A program made the translations under genes and the position numbers. Below are positions 7,188-14,146 of a stretch of DNA of 30,627 bases, one piece after another (positions within the stretch are counted from its first letter, which is position 1; each line of letters begins with the position of its first letter). The stretch comes from RGIG8767 sp045531685 (GTDB lineage Bacteria; Bacillota; Clostridia; Lachnospirales; Lachnospiraceae). Location of the stretch: assembly GCA_045531685.1 (NCBI GenBank), contig JAZSEL010000045.1:1-30627 (forward strand), given 5' to 3'. The notes beneath the pieces are model-generated. The model was given only the letters and a program-made list of their open reading frames with translations. It had not been told where the DNA came from and did not search any database.

Positions 7188-9506
7188 TTATTTCTTTATT
7201 ATACTTGCCCTGCGTAATTTCTTTTCCATGTATAAAAGTACATCCGACCTTTGCAATAATTCCCCGATATCAATAGATGAATCACATACACATCTATGGA
7301 CGCCAACCGAAAGTTCCACATAATATGGCTTATCACAGTCTGCATTAAACGCTGCACTGTATTGTTTGATTTCCTGTTTAATCTTACTTTCGCAATCTTC
7401 TTCCTCACATAGGATTAAGGAAACATACTCATCACCGCCGATGCGTGCCGTAATAGCCTCCTTTGGCGTACACTCTCTTAAGTAATCCGCTGCCGTGATA
7501 ATAGCAAAATCACCTGCCGGGTGCCCAAAGGTATCGTTGATTTCTTTTAAATGATCCAAATCTGCAAACAACATGTATGCCGTCTTTCCTGTATTCTCGT
7601 TGATACACCGCATGGCATCTTCCATAAATCCCCTTCTATTAAGAAGATTAGTCAGATTATCGATCTTCGAGATGGAATTAAGGATGATATTCTGTTCTTT
7701 AATCAACTTTAAGGATGCTTCCAATTCCCGCTTGGATTCCTGTTCACTGGCATTCAAATGACAGAATCGTAAGAAGGAACCTACCTGCAAGCTACATTCT
7801 GTGACAAAAGGCATATCCTCAGGGCTGTTTTCACACACCATAAATCCATACTGTTCATTCGCTGAGAACAATACATAGGTAGAGAAAATATGTCCTCTGT
7901 CCTTGGCAATAATCCCTGAAACACCTTTTTCTTCGTCAAACGGAATCCATTCCTCTCTAGGCAGCGACACAAAATCTCTATTCTCATAATAAGCAGCCAG
8001 ATACAATTTACTAGACATACTGAGCCAGAAGGAGGTATCTCCCTTTACCGGTTTTTCTAAGAAAAAGAAATAACATTTGCTAATGTCCATGGAATAAAAG
8101 CGCTTCATGATACAGGAAAGACCTTTTTCCATGCTCATCTCCGGAACCAAAAGGTCCTGCACAAAGGTATTCACAAACCAATTCTGGTGTCTGCTCTTCT
8201 CGCTCTTAACCTTTAAGGAAGAAATCTCCGTTGTATGGATATATTCCTGCGTAGATGCCATAATTTTAGTAATATACAATCTGGTAGTTTCTTCCTTTAC
8301 ACAGGATTCCATAGTCCGCATAAGACTTACAATATGATCCAAAAGAATCGTTGGCGAAATAGGTGCATTCTCACATAGCTTTTTCAAATATACAAACTGT
8401 GATTCAAATGTGTACTCTTCATGGTTACCATACAACATATTCCCCAGAAAATCTTCAAAGAAGCGAATCAATGTTTCTCTGTAATACTGCTTTACCTCTT
8501 CATAAGGAATATAGGAGAACAACTCTTCTACCATTAAATCCAAACGGTTGTAGATATATTGTGCAAACCCATATTCTTCGATGTGTTCAAATTTAATATC
8601 TTCATATCCATAACTACAACCACAGGAAGCTCTTTTATGTAATACGGTTTCTACCTTTTCGTTAGAAACATCTTCTCCGTTATAAATCTTTATTGCCTGC
8701 TTAATTGCCTGATAGCTCAGCATAAAACTGCTGTACATAACACTGGTAAGCGGCGGATTCACAGTCTTGGCCATATCCAAATCATCAAATCCGGTAATGG
8801 CAATATCCTTACCAACCTTCAGCCCTCTCTCTTCGCACACACGATAACCGGCTTTGGCCATATTATCGTTAGCAAATGCAATGGCTTCCAAATCCGGATT
8901 CATATCCAAGAGATAACGTACCTGTGAGTCTACATACTCTGAAAAATCTCCGTATACCACCATTTCATCGGAAACTTCCAACTTGTATTCTTTCATGACA
9001 TCATAGTAAGCCCTTAAACGCTCTTTCGAATCACGGTTATGTTGGGTTCCTGCCATAAAGGCAACCTTTTTATAGCTGTGATCTCTTACCAGATGTTCAA
9101 TACATTCCCTCATTCCGGCATAATTATCCGCATTCAAATGAGAGATATCTGCTTTATCTGCAACATCCTTTAACATAATACAAGGAATATCTTTATAATA
9201 CTCAAGCAGTTTTTCCTTCTCCGGTGTATCCGAAAAAGAACTCAATGTTCCATATGATAGAATTAAAACATCCGGTTTAAACAATGGCGCATAATCATAA
9301 ATACTTGAAAAACGTACCTGGAAATCTTCCCCCGTCATATCCGACAATATGTGATTCGTGTTTCGCGGTATGCTGGAACGAATCAGAAAGACCAAATTGA
9401 CTTTCTCTTTCTTCGCACAGGAATAAAATCCATTTATCATTTCATTCGCATTTTCCTTATTCCTATCTCCCATCAGTACTGCGATTGTAGGATATCTCTT
9501 ATCCAT
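7188..9506 (-). CDS. LacI-type sensor / diguanylate cyclase (GGDEF) fusion protein
   Basis: A 772-residue soluble protein. Residues about 5-310 resemble the periplasmic-binding-protein-like ligand domain of LacI/GalR regulators (YPTIAVLMGDRN, HLVRDHSYKKVAFMAG, AIAFANDNMAKAGYR, ITGFDDLDMAKTVNPPLTSV), but there is no helix-turn-helix, signal peptide or membrane segment. Residues about 330-590 are a helical and GAF-like middle region, followed by a short coiled coil. The GGDEF domain spans about 610-772, with FADLDHLKEINDTFGHPAGD and the active-site variant GGDEY, so cyclic-di-GMP synthesis is likely. The RxxD inhibitory site is not recognisable. It has its own extended -10 promoter and an AGAGG ribosome site. 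The probable role is cytoplasmic sensing of a sugar-like ligand coupled to c-di-GMP; the ligand is unknown. Confidence 0.9.
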   Translation of the reverse strand: MDKRYPTIAVLMGDRNKENANEMINGFYSCAKKEKVNLVFLIRSSIPRNTNHILSDMTGEDFQVRFSSIYDYAPLFKPDVLILSYGTLSSFSDTPEKEKLLEYYKDIPCIMLKDVADKADISHLNADNYAGMRECIEHLVRDHSYKKVAFMAGTQHNRDSKERLRAYYDVMKEYKLEVSDEMVVYGDFSEYVDSQVRYLLDMNPDLEAIAFANDNMAKAGYRVCEERGLKVGKDIAITGFDDLDMAKTVNPPLTSVMYSSFMLSYQAIKQAIKIYNGEDVSNEKVETVLHKRASCGCSYGYEDIKFEHIEEYGFAQYIYNRLDLMVEELFSYIPYEEVKQYYRETLIRFFEDFLGNMLYGNHEEYTFESQFVYLKKLCENAPISPTILLDHIVSLMRTMESCVKEETTRLYITKIMASTQEYIHTTEISSLKVKSEKSRHQNWFVNTFVQDLLVPEMSMEKGLSCIMKRFYSMDISKCYFFFLEKPVKGDTSFWLSMSSKLYLAAYYENRDFVSLPREEWIPFDEEKGVSGIIAKDRGHIFSTYVLFSANEQYGFMVCENSPEDMPFVTECSLQVGSFLRFCHLNASEQESKRELEASLKLIKEQNIILNSISKIDNLTNLLNRRGFMEDAMRCINENTGKTAYMLFADLDHLKEINDTFGHPAGDFAIITAADYLRECTPKEAITARIGGDEYVSLILCEEEDCESKIKQEIKQYSAAFNADCDKPYYVELSVGVHRCVCDSSIDIGELLQRSDVLLYMEKKLRRASIIKK

Positions 9507-9547
9507 AATATAATACCTCTTTTGCTTATTCCCCCAATAATCGATAT

Positions 9548-9556
9548 ATTATATCA
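9548..9556 (-). promoter_or_regulatory. extended -10 promoter of the GGDEF gene
   Basis: TGATATAAT on the minus strand is a perfect extended -10 element (TGn-TATAAT). The -35 region (TGTCTT, 17 bases upstream) is poor, as is common with extended -10 promoters. The start point would be about 35 bases before the ATG, and AGAGGT precedes the ATG. Confidence 0.7.
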
Positions 9557-9573
9557 CACTTTTTTACATAAAG

Positions 9574-9601
9574 ACAGACATTTGGTTAAGCAAATGTCTG
9601 T
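9574..9601 (-). terminator. second hairpin between the YhfC-like and GGDEF genes
   Basis: ACAGACATTTG (9574-9584) and CAAATGTCTGT (9591-9601) are perfect 11-bp complements with a 6-base loop. On the minus strand it is followed by CTTTATG. On the plus strand TTTTG follows, but no plus-strand gene lies upstream. It probably backs up the terminator at 9619-9654. Confidence 0.6.
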
Positions 9602-9618
9602 TTTTGCATCAAATATTG

Positions 9619-9654
9619 AAAGAAGTGCTAACCTATTTCGGCCAGCACTTCTTT
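9619..9654 (-). terminator. terminator at the end of the XRE-YhfC operon
   Basis: On the minus strand AAAGAAGTGCT pairs exactly with AGCACTTCTTT (11 bp); the loop of 14 bases contains the stop codon of the YhfC-like gene. The terminal U residues are part of the stem and the following bases (CAATATTTG) are only moderately U-rich. Confidence 0.65.
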
Positions 9655-10487
9655 AATTTCAAAATAACAATACAGGCAACACCTGCTATTACCGTTAATA
9701 TGGCATACATAATACCATACGCCATATTCTGGGAAATACAGTTACCCAAATAATCCGTGGCAAATCCGTTCACTAATGGTACACAGAAATCAATCAACGT
9801 ATGCCAGAGCAAACTAATCAACACACCAAGCCAATCCTTTTTACATCTGACAAAATAGAACACTACCATGGTCATGGCGATATGCGCTACCACCGTAAGT
9901 ACGCGTTCATAACCACCTGCAAGGAACAAAAACCAAGGTGTATCAATAAGCGTTGCCGGTATGGATGCATATACTTCATAAACTTCTGCCGACTGTCCTC
10001 CATTCTGCATTTCGCTAAGTATTTTATCCCACGCACCGGTATTCACCAATACAGTAAATAATAAATTATTTACATACGTTGCTCCAACCAGTGCAACTGC
10101 CTCTATTCCTCCATGCCCGATTCCTGCCATAAATCCAATCTCATATGACAAATCATCCACAAGACCTTTTCCCTTATCTAAAATTTTGGCAACACCATAT
10201 CTTGCTACTACCTCAAAAAGCCCTGCTGTAAATGCAAGCAAAAAGCAGTACGCAATGTAATTTTTCTCTACCCATGAATTAAATCCCGGCAGGGAACTTA
10301 CCACATTTAAAATCGGCAGACGGATTCCTATCTGCAATAATGCAAATCCACAAGCTCCCAAGATACCTGCAATCCAGATTCCTTTCTGCTTATGTGCTTT
10401 CCCATACCAAATGAATATTGCTATTGGCAGTACAAGGCTTAGCAATAATGTAATTATCATGCAGATAATCGATAATGTGCTGATCAT
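9633..10487 (-). CDS. YhfC-family glutamic-type intramembrane protease
   Basis: A 284-residue protein with about eight membrane segments and no signal peptidase site. It matches the YhfC family, distant relatives of CAAX/ABI proteases. The motif pieces are FEVVARY (Glu92, Arg96), GFMAGIGHGGIEA (His125, Glu129), YERVLTVVAHI (Glu194, Arg195, His202) and LWHTLIDF (His229, Asp233), spread over four membrane segments as in that family. The substrate is unknown. The ribosome site is TTAGGAGC. It is the last gene of the XRE-controlled operon, 81 bases after the YcxB-like gene, and ends in a terminator hairpin. The family call rests on motif memory; proteolytic activity is inferred. Confidence 0.78.
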   Translation of the reverse strand: MISTLSIICMIITLLLSLVLPIAIFIWYGKAHKQKGIWIAGILGACGFALLQIGIRLPILNVVSSLPGFNSWVEKNYIAYCFLLAFTAGLFEVVARYGVAKILDKGKGLVDDLSYEIGFMAGIGHGGIEAVALVGATYVNNLLFTVLVNTGAWDKILSEMQNGGQSAEVYEVYASIPATLIDTPWFLFLAGGYERVLTVVAHIAMTMVVFYFVRCKKDWLGVLISLLWHTLIDFCVPLVNGFATDYLGNCISQNMAYGIMYAILTVIAGVACIVILKLKKCWPK

Positions 10488-10568
10488 AATCTAGCTCCTA
10501 ACAAATTATTTTCTTTTTCTAATTTCCCCTACTCATGTCCAAATTTCCTGTTCCAATTACCGGCTTCC

Positions 10569-11096
10569 CTATAGTTTCCGATACTTTCCTCCAAAAACAT
10601 CCTGTAAGAATATTCTAAACTCCATAACCATATCATCCTTCACATCCTTCTTGCGAACCAACGATGCCTGATTCATAGTTATGTAGAAAATAAAATAGTC
10701 CTTACTCTCCATAACACCATAAAACTGGTCATAGCGAAGTTCTGCGTGAGAATGCAGTTTCGGCGTCTCCATTTCTAAATGTTCCTCATAAAAATGCAGA
10801 ATACTTTCCGCCCCAAAAGTCCCTGTATTATCTGTCTTCACACGTTGCTTATTTCTTTGCTCAATGCGGAAACAACACGCCCCTATTGCAAATACCAACA
10901 TAATGATAAAGGTTAGAATAAAACCAATTGTCGATACTCTCCCACTACTAAAATTTACAAATAATGCACCTACCAAGCATAATGCAACAATCATTGGAAC
11001 TACTAATTTATTTCTGCAAAAGGTAGCCGTATAGAGAAACTTCCTATAGTCCTCTTTTTCCATTTTAGTCGTAATTAAAAATTTCTCCTGTTTCAT
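10569..11096 (-). CDS. YcxB-like membrane protein
   Basis: A 175-residue protein. A basic and acidic N-terminal strand (about 1-30) precedes two membrane segments (about 31-48 and 56-75) and a cytoplasmic C-terminal domain of about 95 residues. That domain, with the phrase ELRYDQFYGVMESKDYFIFYI followed by a K/D-rich helix, resembles the YcxB-like C-terminal domain common in Firmicutes. The function of that family is unknown. A TGAGGA ribosome site lies before the ATG. It sits 53 bases after the 133-residue membrane protein gene and is probably co-transcribed from the XRE promoter. Confidence 0.7.
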   Translation of the reverse strand: MKQEKFLITTKMEKEDYRKFLYTATFCRNKLVVPMIVALCLVGALFVNFSSGRVSTIGFILTFIIMLVFAIGACCFRIEQRNKQRVKTDNTGTFGAESILHFYEEHLEMETPKLHSHAELRYDQFYGVMESKDYFIFYITMNQASLVRKKDVKDDMVMEFRIFLQDVFGGKYRKL

Positions 11097-11149
11097 AAAA
11101 CATCCTCACGTAGATAATCCGGCTTTCTTATAATACAGCCTTTTACCAA

Positions 11150-11551
11150 TTAATATTTCTTTCTCAATACCAGATAACTAATCCAATACAATACCATAAG
11201 AATACATAAACTAAAAGATGCAAACTTAGTCACATCATCATATCCTAACACCTTAGATACAATAGTCGTCACTGCCATAATCAGAATAAATAAGTATCCG
11301 GCCCAGCCCCACGCCTTCATGGTAAGATATTTGTTACGCTCATCACCAGCTTCTATGTCTACCCTCTCACGATATTCTTCATCACTGCGATAGCGCCAGT
11401 GCATAATAATTCTTATTCCTGCAACCCCTACAAGACCGCTTCCGAAACCATTCCAAAATTGATCAATAAATCCGGCAAGTGAAACTCCTATAAGTATCAC
11501 CCCTAACACAAGCCAAAATATACTTAAATAAATCTTTTTTCCACACTTCAT
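11150..11551 (-). CDS. four-segment membrane protein of unknown function
   Basis: A 133-residue protein with hydrophobic segments near 7-28, 33-50, 80-103 and 110-129, and a charged cytoplasmic loop between segments 2 and 3 (RYRSDEEYRERVDIEAGDERN). The phrase DERNKYLTMKAWGWAGY resembles small membrane proteins (DUF2178-like) often encoded next to a short XRE regulator, but I cannot name the family with confidence. AGGAGGG precedes the ATG. It follows the XRE gene by 12 bases, so the two are almost certainly one transcript. Such pairs are usually treated as regulator plus membrane partner; the role is unknown. Confidence 0.75.
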   Translation of the reverse strand: MKCGKKIYLSIFWLVLGVILIGVSLAGFIDQFWNGFGSGLVGVAGIRIIMHWRYRSDEEYRERVDIEAGDERNKYLTMKAWGWAGYLFILIMAVTTIVSKVLGYDDVTKFASFSLCILMVLYWISYLVLRKKY

Positions 11552-11563
11552 AAAAATTCCCTC

Positions 11564-11770
11564 CTACTTCAAATCTTCCTCTTCAAAAATAAATACTTCC
11601 TCAATCGTCATTCCAAAATACTGTGCAATCTTATATGCAAGAATAATAGATGGGTTATAACGCCCTGTCTCCAGGGAACTGATCGTCTGTCTGGATACTC
11701 CCATACTCCTTGCAAAATCTTCTTGTCGAATTCCCTTTTCTTTTCTGATTGCTTCAATTCTGTTTTTCAC
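11564..11770 (-). CDS. small XRE-family repressor
   Basis: A 68-residue protein that is almost entirely one Cro/C1-type helix-turn-helix: IRKEKGIRQEDFARSMGVSRQTISSLETGRYNPS, then a family-typical tail with IAQYFGMTIEEVFIFEEED. The frame opens six codons earlier with a TTG. I chose the GTG at 11768-11770 because AAGGAG lies 7 bases before it and the protein then starts (M)KNRIEAIRKEKG, the usual N-terminus of this group. It is the first gene of a four-gene operon, and a perfect 18-bp palindrome sits at its predicted transcription start. Autorepression is therefore likely; the inducing signal is unknown. Confidence 0.92.
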   Translation of the reverse strand: MKNRIEAIRKEKGIRQEDFARSMGVSRQTISSLETGRYNPSIILAYKIAQYFGMTIEEVFIFEEEDLK

Positions 11771-11844
11771 AATCTCACTCCTTATCAAATTGGATTTTCA
11801 TGCAAACTTCTACATTACTCCATTCAAATTCTACACGCGCGCTT

Positions 11845-11862
11845 TGTAAAGTCGACTTTACA
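11845..11862. promoter_or_regulatory. 18-bp palindromic operator for the XRE repressor
   Basis: TGTAAAGTCGACTTTACA is a perfect inverted repeat beginning 5 bases downstream of the -10 box of the XRE promoter, covering the transcription start. A matching half-site (TGTAAAGT on the minus strand, 11901-11908) lies just upstream of the -35 box. Its position and symmetry fit autorepression by the small XRE protein encoded next to it. Confidence 0.8.
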
Positions 11863-11867
11863 TCTAT

Positions 11868-11896
11868 AAAATAACACTACTTGCAAATTATGTCAA
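11868..11896 (-). promoter_or_regulatory. sigma-A promoter of the XRE-membrane-YcxB-YhfC operon
   Basis: On the minus strand a consensus TTGACA (11891-11896) is followed after 17 bases by TATTTT (11868-11873). It lies about 100 bases before the XRE start codon, back to back with the tRNA-Glu promoter 37 bases away. Confidence 0.82.
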
Positions 11897-11932
11897 GCAT
11901 ACTTTACATTTTTATTTTTTTATGAAAACCAC

Positions 11933-11960
11933 TTGCTTTTTTCTGGATTTATGATAGGAT
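11933..11960 (+). promoter_or_regulatory. promoter of the tRNA-Glu gene
   Basis: TTGCTT (11933-11938), a 16-base spacer and TAGGAT (11955-11960) preceded by TGA (extended -10). The predicted start is about 10 bases before the tRNA 5' end. Confidence 0.65.
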
Positions 11961-11977
11961 TAACAAGTGTCAAATAT

Positions 11978-12049
11978 GGCGCGTTGGTCAAGAGGTCAAG
12001 ACGCCGCCCTCTCACGGCGGAATCACGGGTTCGATTCCCGTACGCGCTG
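11978..12049 (+). tRNA. tRNA-Glu (anticodon CUC)
   Basis: A 72-base cloverleaf. The acceptor arms GGCGCGT and ACGCGCT pair over 7 bp with one G-U, the D stem is GTC/GAC, the anticodon stem is CCGCC/GGCGG with the loop CTCTCAC (anticodon CTC), and the T arm is ACGGG-TTCGATT-CCCGT. The discriminator base is G and CCA is not encoded. It reads GAG codons. It is the only plus-strand gene in the window, with its own promoter and terminator. Confidence 0.96.
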
Positions 12050-12089
12050 CTGACTGATAAATTTATATTTAACAGCCCAACCCGAGAAG

Positions 12090-12122
12090 AGTGTTGAAAT
12101 CGTATGGTTTCAATGCTTTTTT
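12090..12122 (+). terminator. terminator of tRNA-Glu
   Basis: AGTGTTGAAA (12090-12099) pairs with TTTCAATGCT (12108-12117), 10 bp with two G-U pairs, followed by a run of T residues (TTTTTTATTTTT). Confidence 0.75.
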
Positions 12123-12131
12123 ATTTTTCAA

Positions 12132-12172
12132 AAAAACAAGGAATTGGCACATCCGCACAATTCCTTGTTTTT
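12132..12172. terminator. bidirectional terminator between tRNA-Glu and the 97-residue ORF
   Basis: ACAAGGAATT (12136-12145) and AATTCCTTGT (12159-12168) are exact complements, flanked by A-runs on the left and T-runs on the right. It can end minus-strand transcription from the small gene at 12214 (T7 after the stem) and back up the tRNA terminator on the plus strand. Confidence 0.8.
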
Positions 12173-12213
12173 ATATACACATAGCTTCGCAGTCATTCAA
12201 ATGTTTCCCGACG

Positions 12214-12507
12214 CTACTCTTCTATAATCTCATAACGGTTAAATATCTTATCTTTTCCGCATACATGCTTGGTTCCGTCACCATCGATAATAATATAATC
12301 TCCTTCACCAATAAAGGTACGGCCTCTACGGTGCATAATATACGGACATACCACTACCCCATCCGGACGTGTTACCTTAACAAGGAAATCCGTTACAATC
12401 CATCCCTTTGTCACAACGTCTGCAAATGGTTCAAATCCATCTTCCAAGTTCTTATCCAATTCATATGGAAATACATCTGCAATAATCGCAGCTCTTTTAC
12501 ATTTCAT
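12214..12507 (-). CDS. conserved-looking small hypothetical protein with a GDYI-type motif
   Basis: A 97-residue soluble protein with no membrane segment or signal peptide. The N-terminal half (CKRAAIIADVFPYELD) looks like a mixed alpha/beta fold. The C-terminal part (FIGEGDYIIIDGDGTKHVCG then KDKIFNRYE) resembles the short GDYI-type domain seen in some phage and plasmid small proteins. I do not recognise a function. The first ATG of the frame is only one base from GGGAGG, so I chose the second ATG (12505-12507), which has a 7-base spacing. It has its own extended -10 promoter and is bounded by terminators on both sides, so it is monocistronic. Confidence 0.8.
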   Translation of the reverse strand: MKCKRAAIIADVFPYELDKNLEDGFEPFADVVTKGWIVTDFLVKVTRPDGVVVCPYIMHRRGRTFIGEGDYIIIDGDGTKHVCGKDKIFNRYEIIEE

Positions 12508-12552
12508 ACGCATACCTCCCGTATCAAACCCAAGTTTCCTTTTGACAATACA

Positions 12553-12561
12553 ATTATATCA
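12553..12561 (-). promoter_or_regulatory. extended -10 promoter of the 97-residue ORF
   Basis: TGATATAAT on the minus strand, about 45 bases before the start codon; no good -35 box is visible. It lies just downstream of the rubrerythrin terminator, as expected for an independent gene. Confidence 0.65.
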
Positions 12562-12622
12562 TTTTAAATGAATTGTGACTACAATTTTTCAAAATTCTTT
12601 TTTCCATTCTTTTCCGGAATAT

Positions 12623-12658
12623 AAAAAAGCCGGAGTCAAGACCTTTCCTGACTCCGGC
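12623..12658 (-). terminator. terminator of the rubrerythrin gene
   Basis: On the minus strand GCCGGAGTCA pairs exactly with TGACTCCGGC (10 bp, 10-base loop) and is followed by six T residues. A textbook intrinsic terminator, 14 bases after the rubrerythrin stop codon. Confidence 0.93.
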
Positions 12659-12672
12659 ACCCGTTACTATTC

Positions 12673-13212
12673 TTAATAATTTTCCTGTCTTACTTCAAAA
12701 TATGCCTGTGGATGATTACATACAGGACATACCTGCGGAGCACTTGTACTCATTACCAGATGACCACAGTTACGGCATTCCCATACCTGTACGCCACTCT
12801 TTTCAAATACCTGCTTTGTCTCTACGTTTTTAAGGAGTGCACGATATCTTTCTTCATGCGCTTTTTCAATAGCAGCAACCCCTCTAAACTGTTCTGCCAG
12901 CTCATGGAATCCTTCTTCATCTGCTTCTTTAGCCATACGGTCATACATATCTGTCCACTCGAACTTTTCACCTTCTGCTGCATGATAAAGGTTTTCCTCT
13001 GTTGTACCAAGTTCACCTAACGCTTTAAACCATAATTTTGCATGCTCTTTTTCATTCTCTGCTGTCTTTAAGAATAATGCTGCAATCTGTTCGTAGCCTG
13101 CTTTTTTTGCAACAGAAGCAAAATATGTGTACTTATTTCTTGCCTGGGACTCACCTGCGAATGCTTCCCATAAGTTTTTCTCTGTTTTTGTACCTGCATA
13201 TTTGTTTGCCAT
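12673..13212 (-). CDS. rbr: rubrerythrin
   Basis: A 179-residue rubrerythrin, a cytoplasmic non-haem iron protein that reduces hydrogen peroxide to water in anaerobes. The N-terminal four-helix diiron domain (about 1-140) shows AFAGESQARNKYTYFA, ENEKEHAKLWF and AIEKAHEERYRALL, carrying the Glu/His ligands. The C-terminal rubredoxin-like domain has two Cys-x-x-Cys pairs (CRNCG and CPVCN). GGGTGG precedes the ATG. It lies 58 bases after folD, has a possible promoter at the folD stop codon, and is followed by a strong terminator. Domain order and length are normal. Confidence 0.96.
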   Translation of the reverse strand: MANKYAGTKTEKNLWEAFAGESQARNKYTYFASVAKKAGYEQIAALFLKTAENEKEHAKLWFKALGELGTTEENLYHAAEGEKFEWTDMYDRMAKEADEEGFHELAEQFRGVAAIEKAHEERYRALLKNVETKQVFEKSGVQVWECRNCGHLVMSTSAPQVCPVCNHPQAYFEVRQENY

Positions 13213-13264
13213 AGTTATACCACCCTTTCATTTTATAAAAGAAATTATTACCTTCTATCCGGAT

Positions 13265-13293
13265 ATTATACTACATCTGCGAAGCACTTGCCA
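13265..13293 (-). promoter_or_regulatory. possible promoter of the rubrerythrin gene
   Basis: TATAAT (13265-13270, minus strand) abuts the folD stop codon. A poor -35 (TGGCAA, 17 bases upstream) lies inside the folD end. Read-through from folD is the alternative. Confidence 0.45.
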
Positions 13294-14110
13294 GCACATG
13301 CTTTAATAATACAGAGGTTGTTACGGTTCCCACGCCTCCCGGTACAGGAGTTACTGCTGCCGCCATTTCACTGACAGAATCATAATCCACATCTCCGCAG
13401 AGTTTACCGTCAAGCATATTGATTCCCACATCAATAACCACCTGTCCCTCTTTGATGTAGGAAGCATCTAGCATCTTTGCCACTCCGGCGCAGGCAAATA
13501 CAAAATCAGCCGCCTTTACTTCCTCCTGTAAATTAACGGTTTTTGTATGGCAAACCGTTACCGTAGCATTTTTCTTAAGAAGCATCTGGGCAAGAGGTTT
13601 TCCCACTACCATACTTCTGCCGACTACTACTGCCTTTTTACCGGTCAAATCATATCCATAGTAATCAAGCATCTCCATAACGGCCTGTGGGGTACATGGC
13701 GCATGCCCTTTCCCATCCTGGGCAAACACATGGGCCGTATTGGCACTTCCCATACAATCCACATCCTTCATAGGCGTTACCAATTCTTTAACCACTTCTT
13801 CATTCAAGTGTTTTGGCAATGGACGGAACACCAGAATACCATGTACTGTTTCATCTTCATTTAATCTTTTAATTCCGGCCTCCAGCTCTTCCTGTGTAAC
13901 ATCAACAGGGAAAACAACGGAATCCACACTTGCTCCAACTGCATCAAAACGTTTTAACAAACCTCTTTCATAGGAAAGGTCGTCTTCTCTTTCTCCCACA
14001 CGGACAACTGCTAATTTCGGTTCGATTCCCTTTTTCTTTAATTCTTCTACCTGCATTGTTGCCTCGGCTGCAATCTGCTTTACAACCGGCATTCCTCTTA
14101 ATTCCTGCAT
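13271..14110 (-). CDS. folD: FolD-type methylenetetrahydrofolate dehydrogenase with altered cyclohydrolase site
   Basis: A 279-residue FolD homologue; the family interconverts 5,10-methylene-, methenyl- and 10-formyl-tetrahydrofolate. The dinucleotide-binding domain has VVGRSMVVGKPLAQML, and the C-terminus has the family GGVGTVTTSVLLKH. The substrate site is unusual. Tyr47 is present, but the residue four positions later (Lys56 in human MTHFD1, the cyclohydrolase lysine) is Leu51. The GILVQLPLP motif reads GILVFRPLP, so the partner Gln is Phe95. The Asp of KDVD is kept (Asp118). Dehydrogenase activity is plausible and cyclohydrolase activity doubtful. The gene lies 36 bases downstream of an FchA-type cyclohydrolase gene. 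The start has AAGGA 8 bases upstream. Confidence 0.9.
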   Translation of the reverse strand: MQELRGMPVVKQIAAEATMQVEELKKKGIEPKLAVVRVGEREDDLSYERGLLKRFDAVGASVDSVVFPVDVTQEELEAGIKRLNEDETVHGILVFRPLPKHLNEEVVKELVTPMKDVDCMGSANTAHVFAQDGKGHAPCTPQAVMEMLDYYGYDLTGKKAVVVGRSMVVGKPLAQMLLKKNATVTVCHTKTVNLQEEVKAADFVFACAGVAKMLDASYIKEGQVVIDVGINMLDGKLCGDVDYDSVSEMAAAVTPVPGGVGTVTTSVLLKHVLASASQM

Positions 14111-14146
14111 ATTAATATCCTTCTTGTCTTTTTTTATTATCTGCCG

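Noticed and set aside
9574..9604. Plus-strand terminator (perfect stem followed by TTTTT)
   Set aside because: No plus-strand gene or promoter lies to its left; it is better read as an extra minus-strand hairpin after the YhfC operon.
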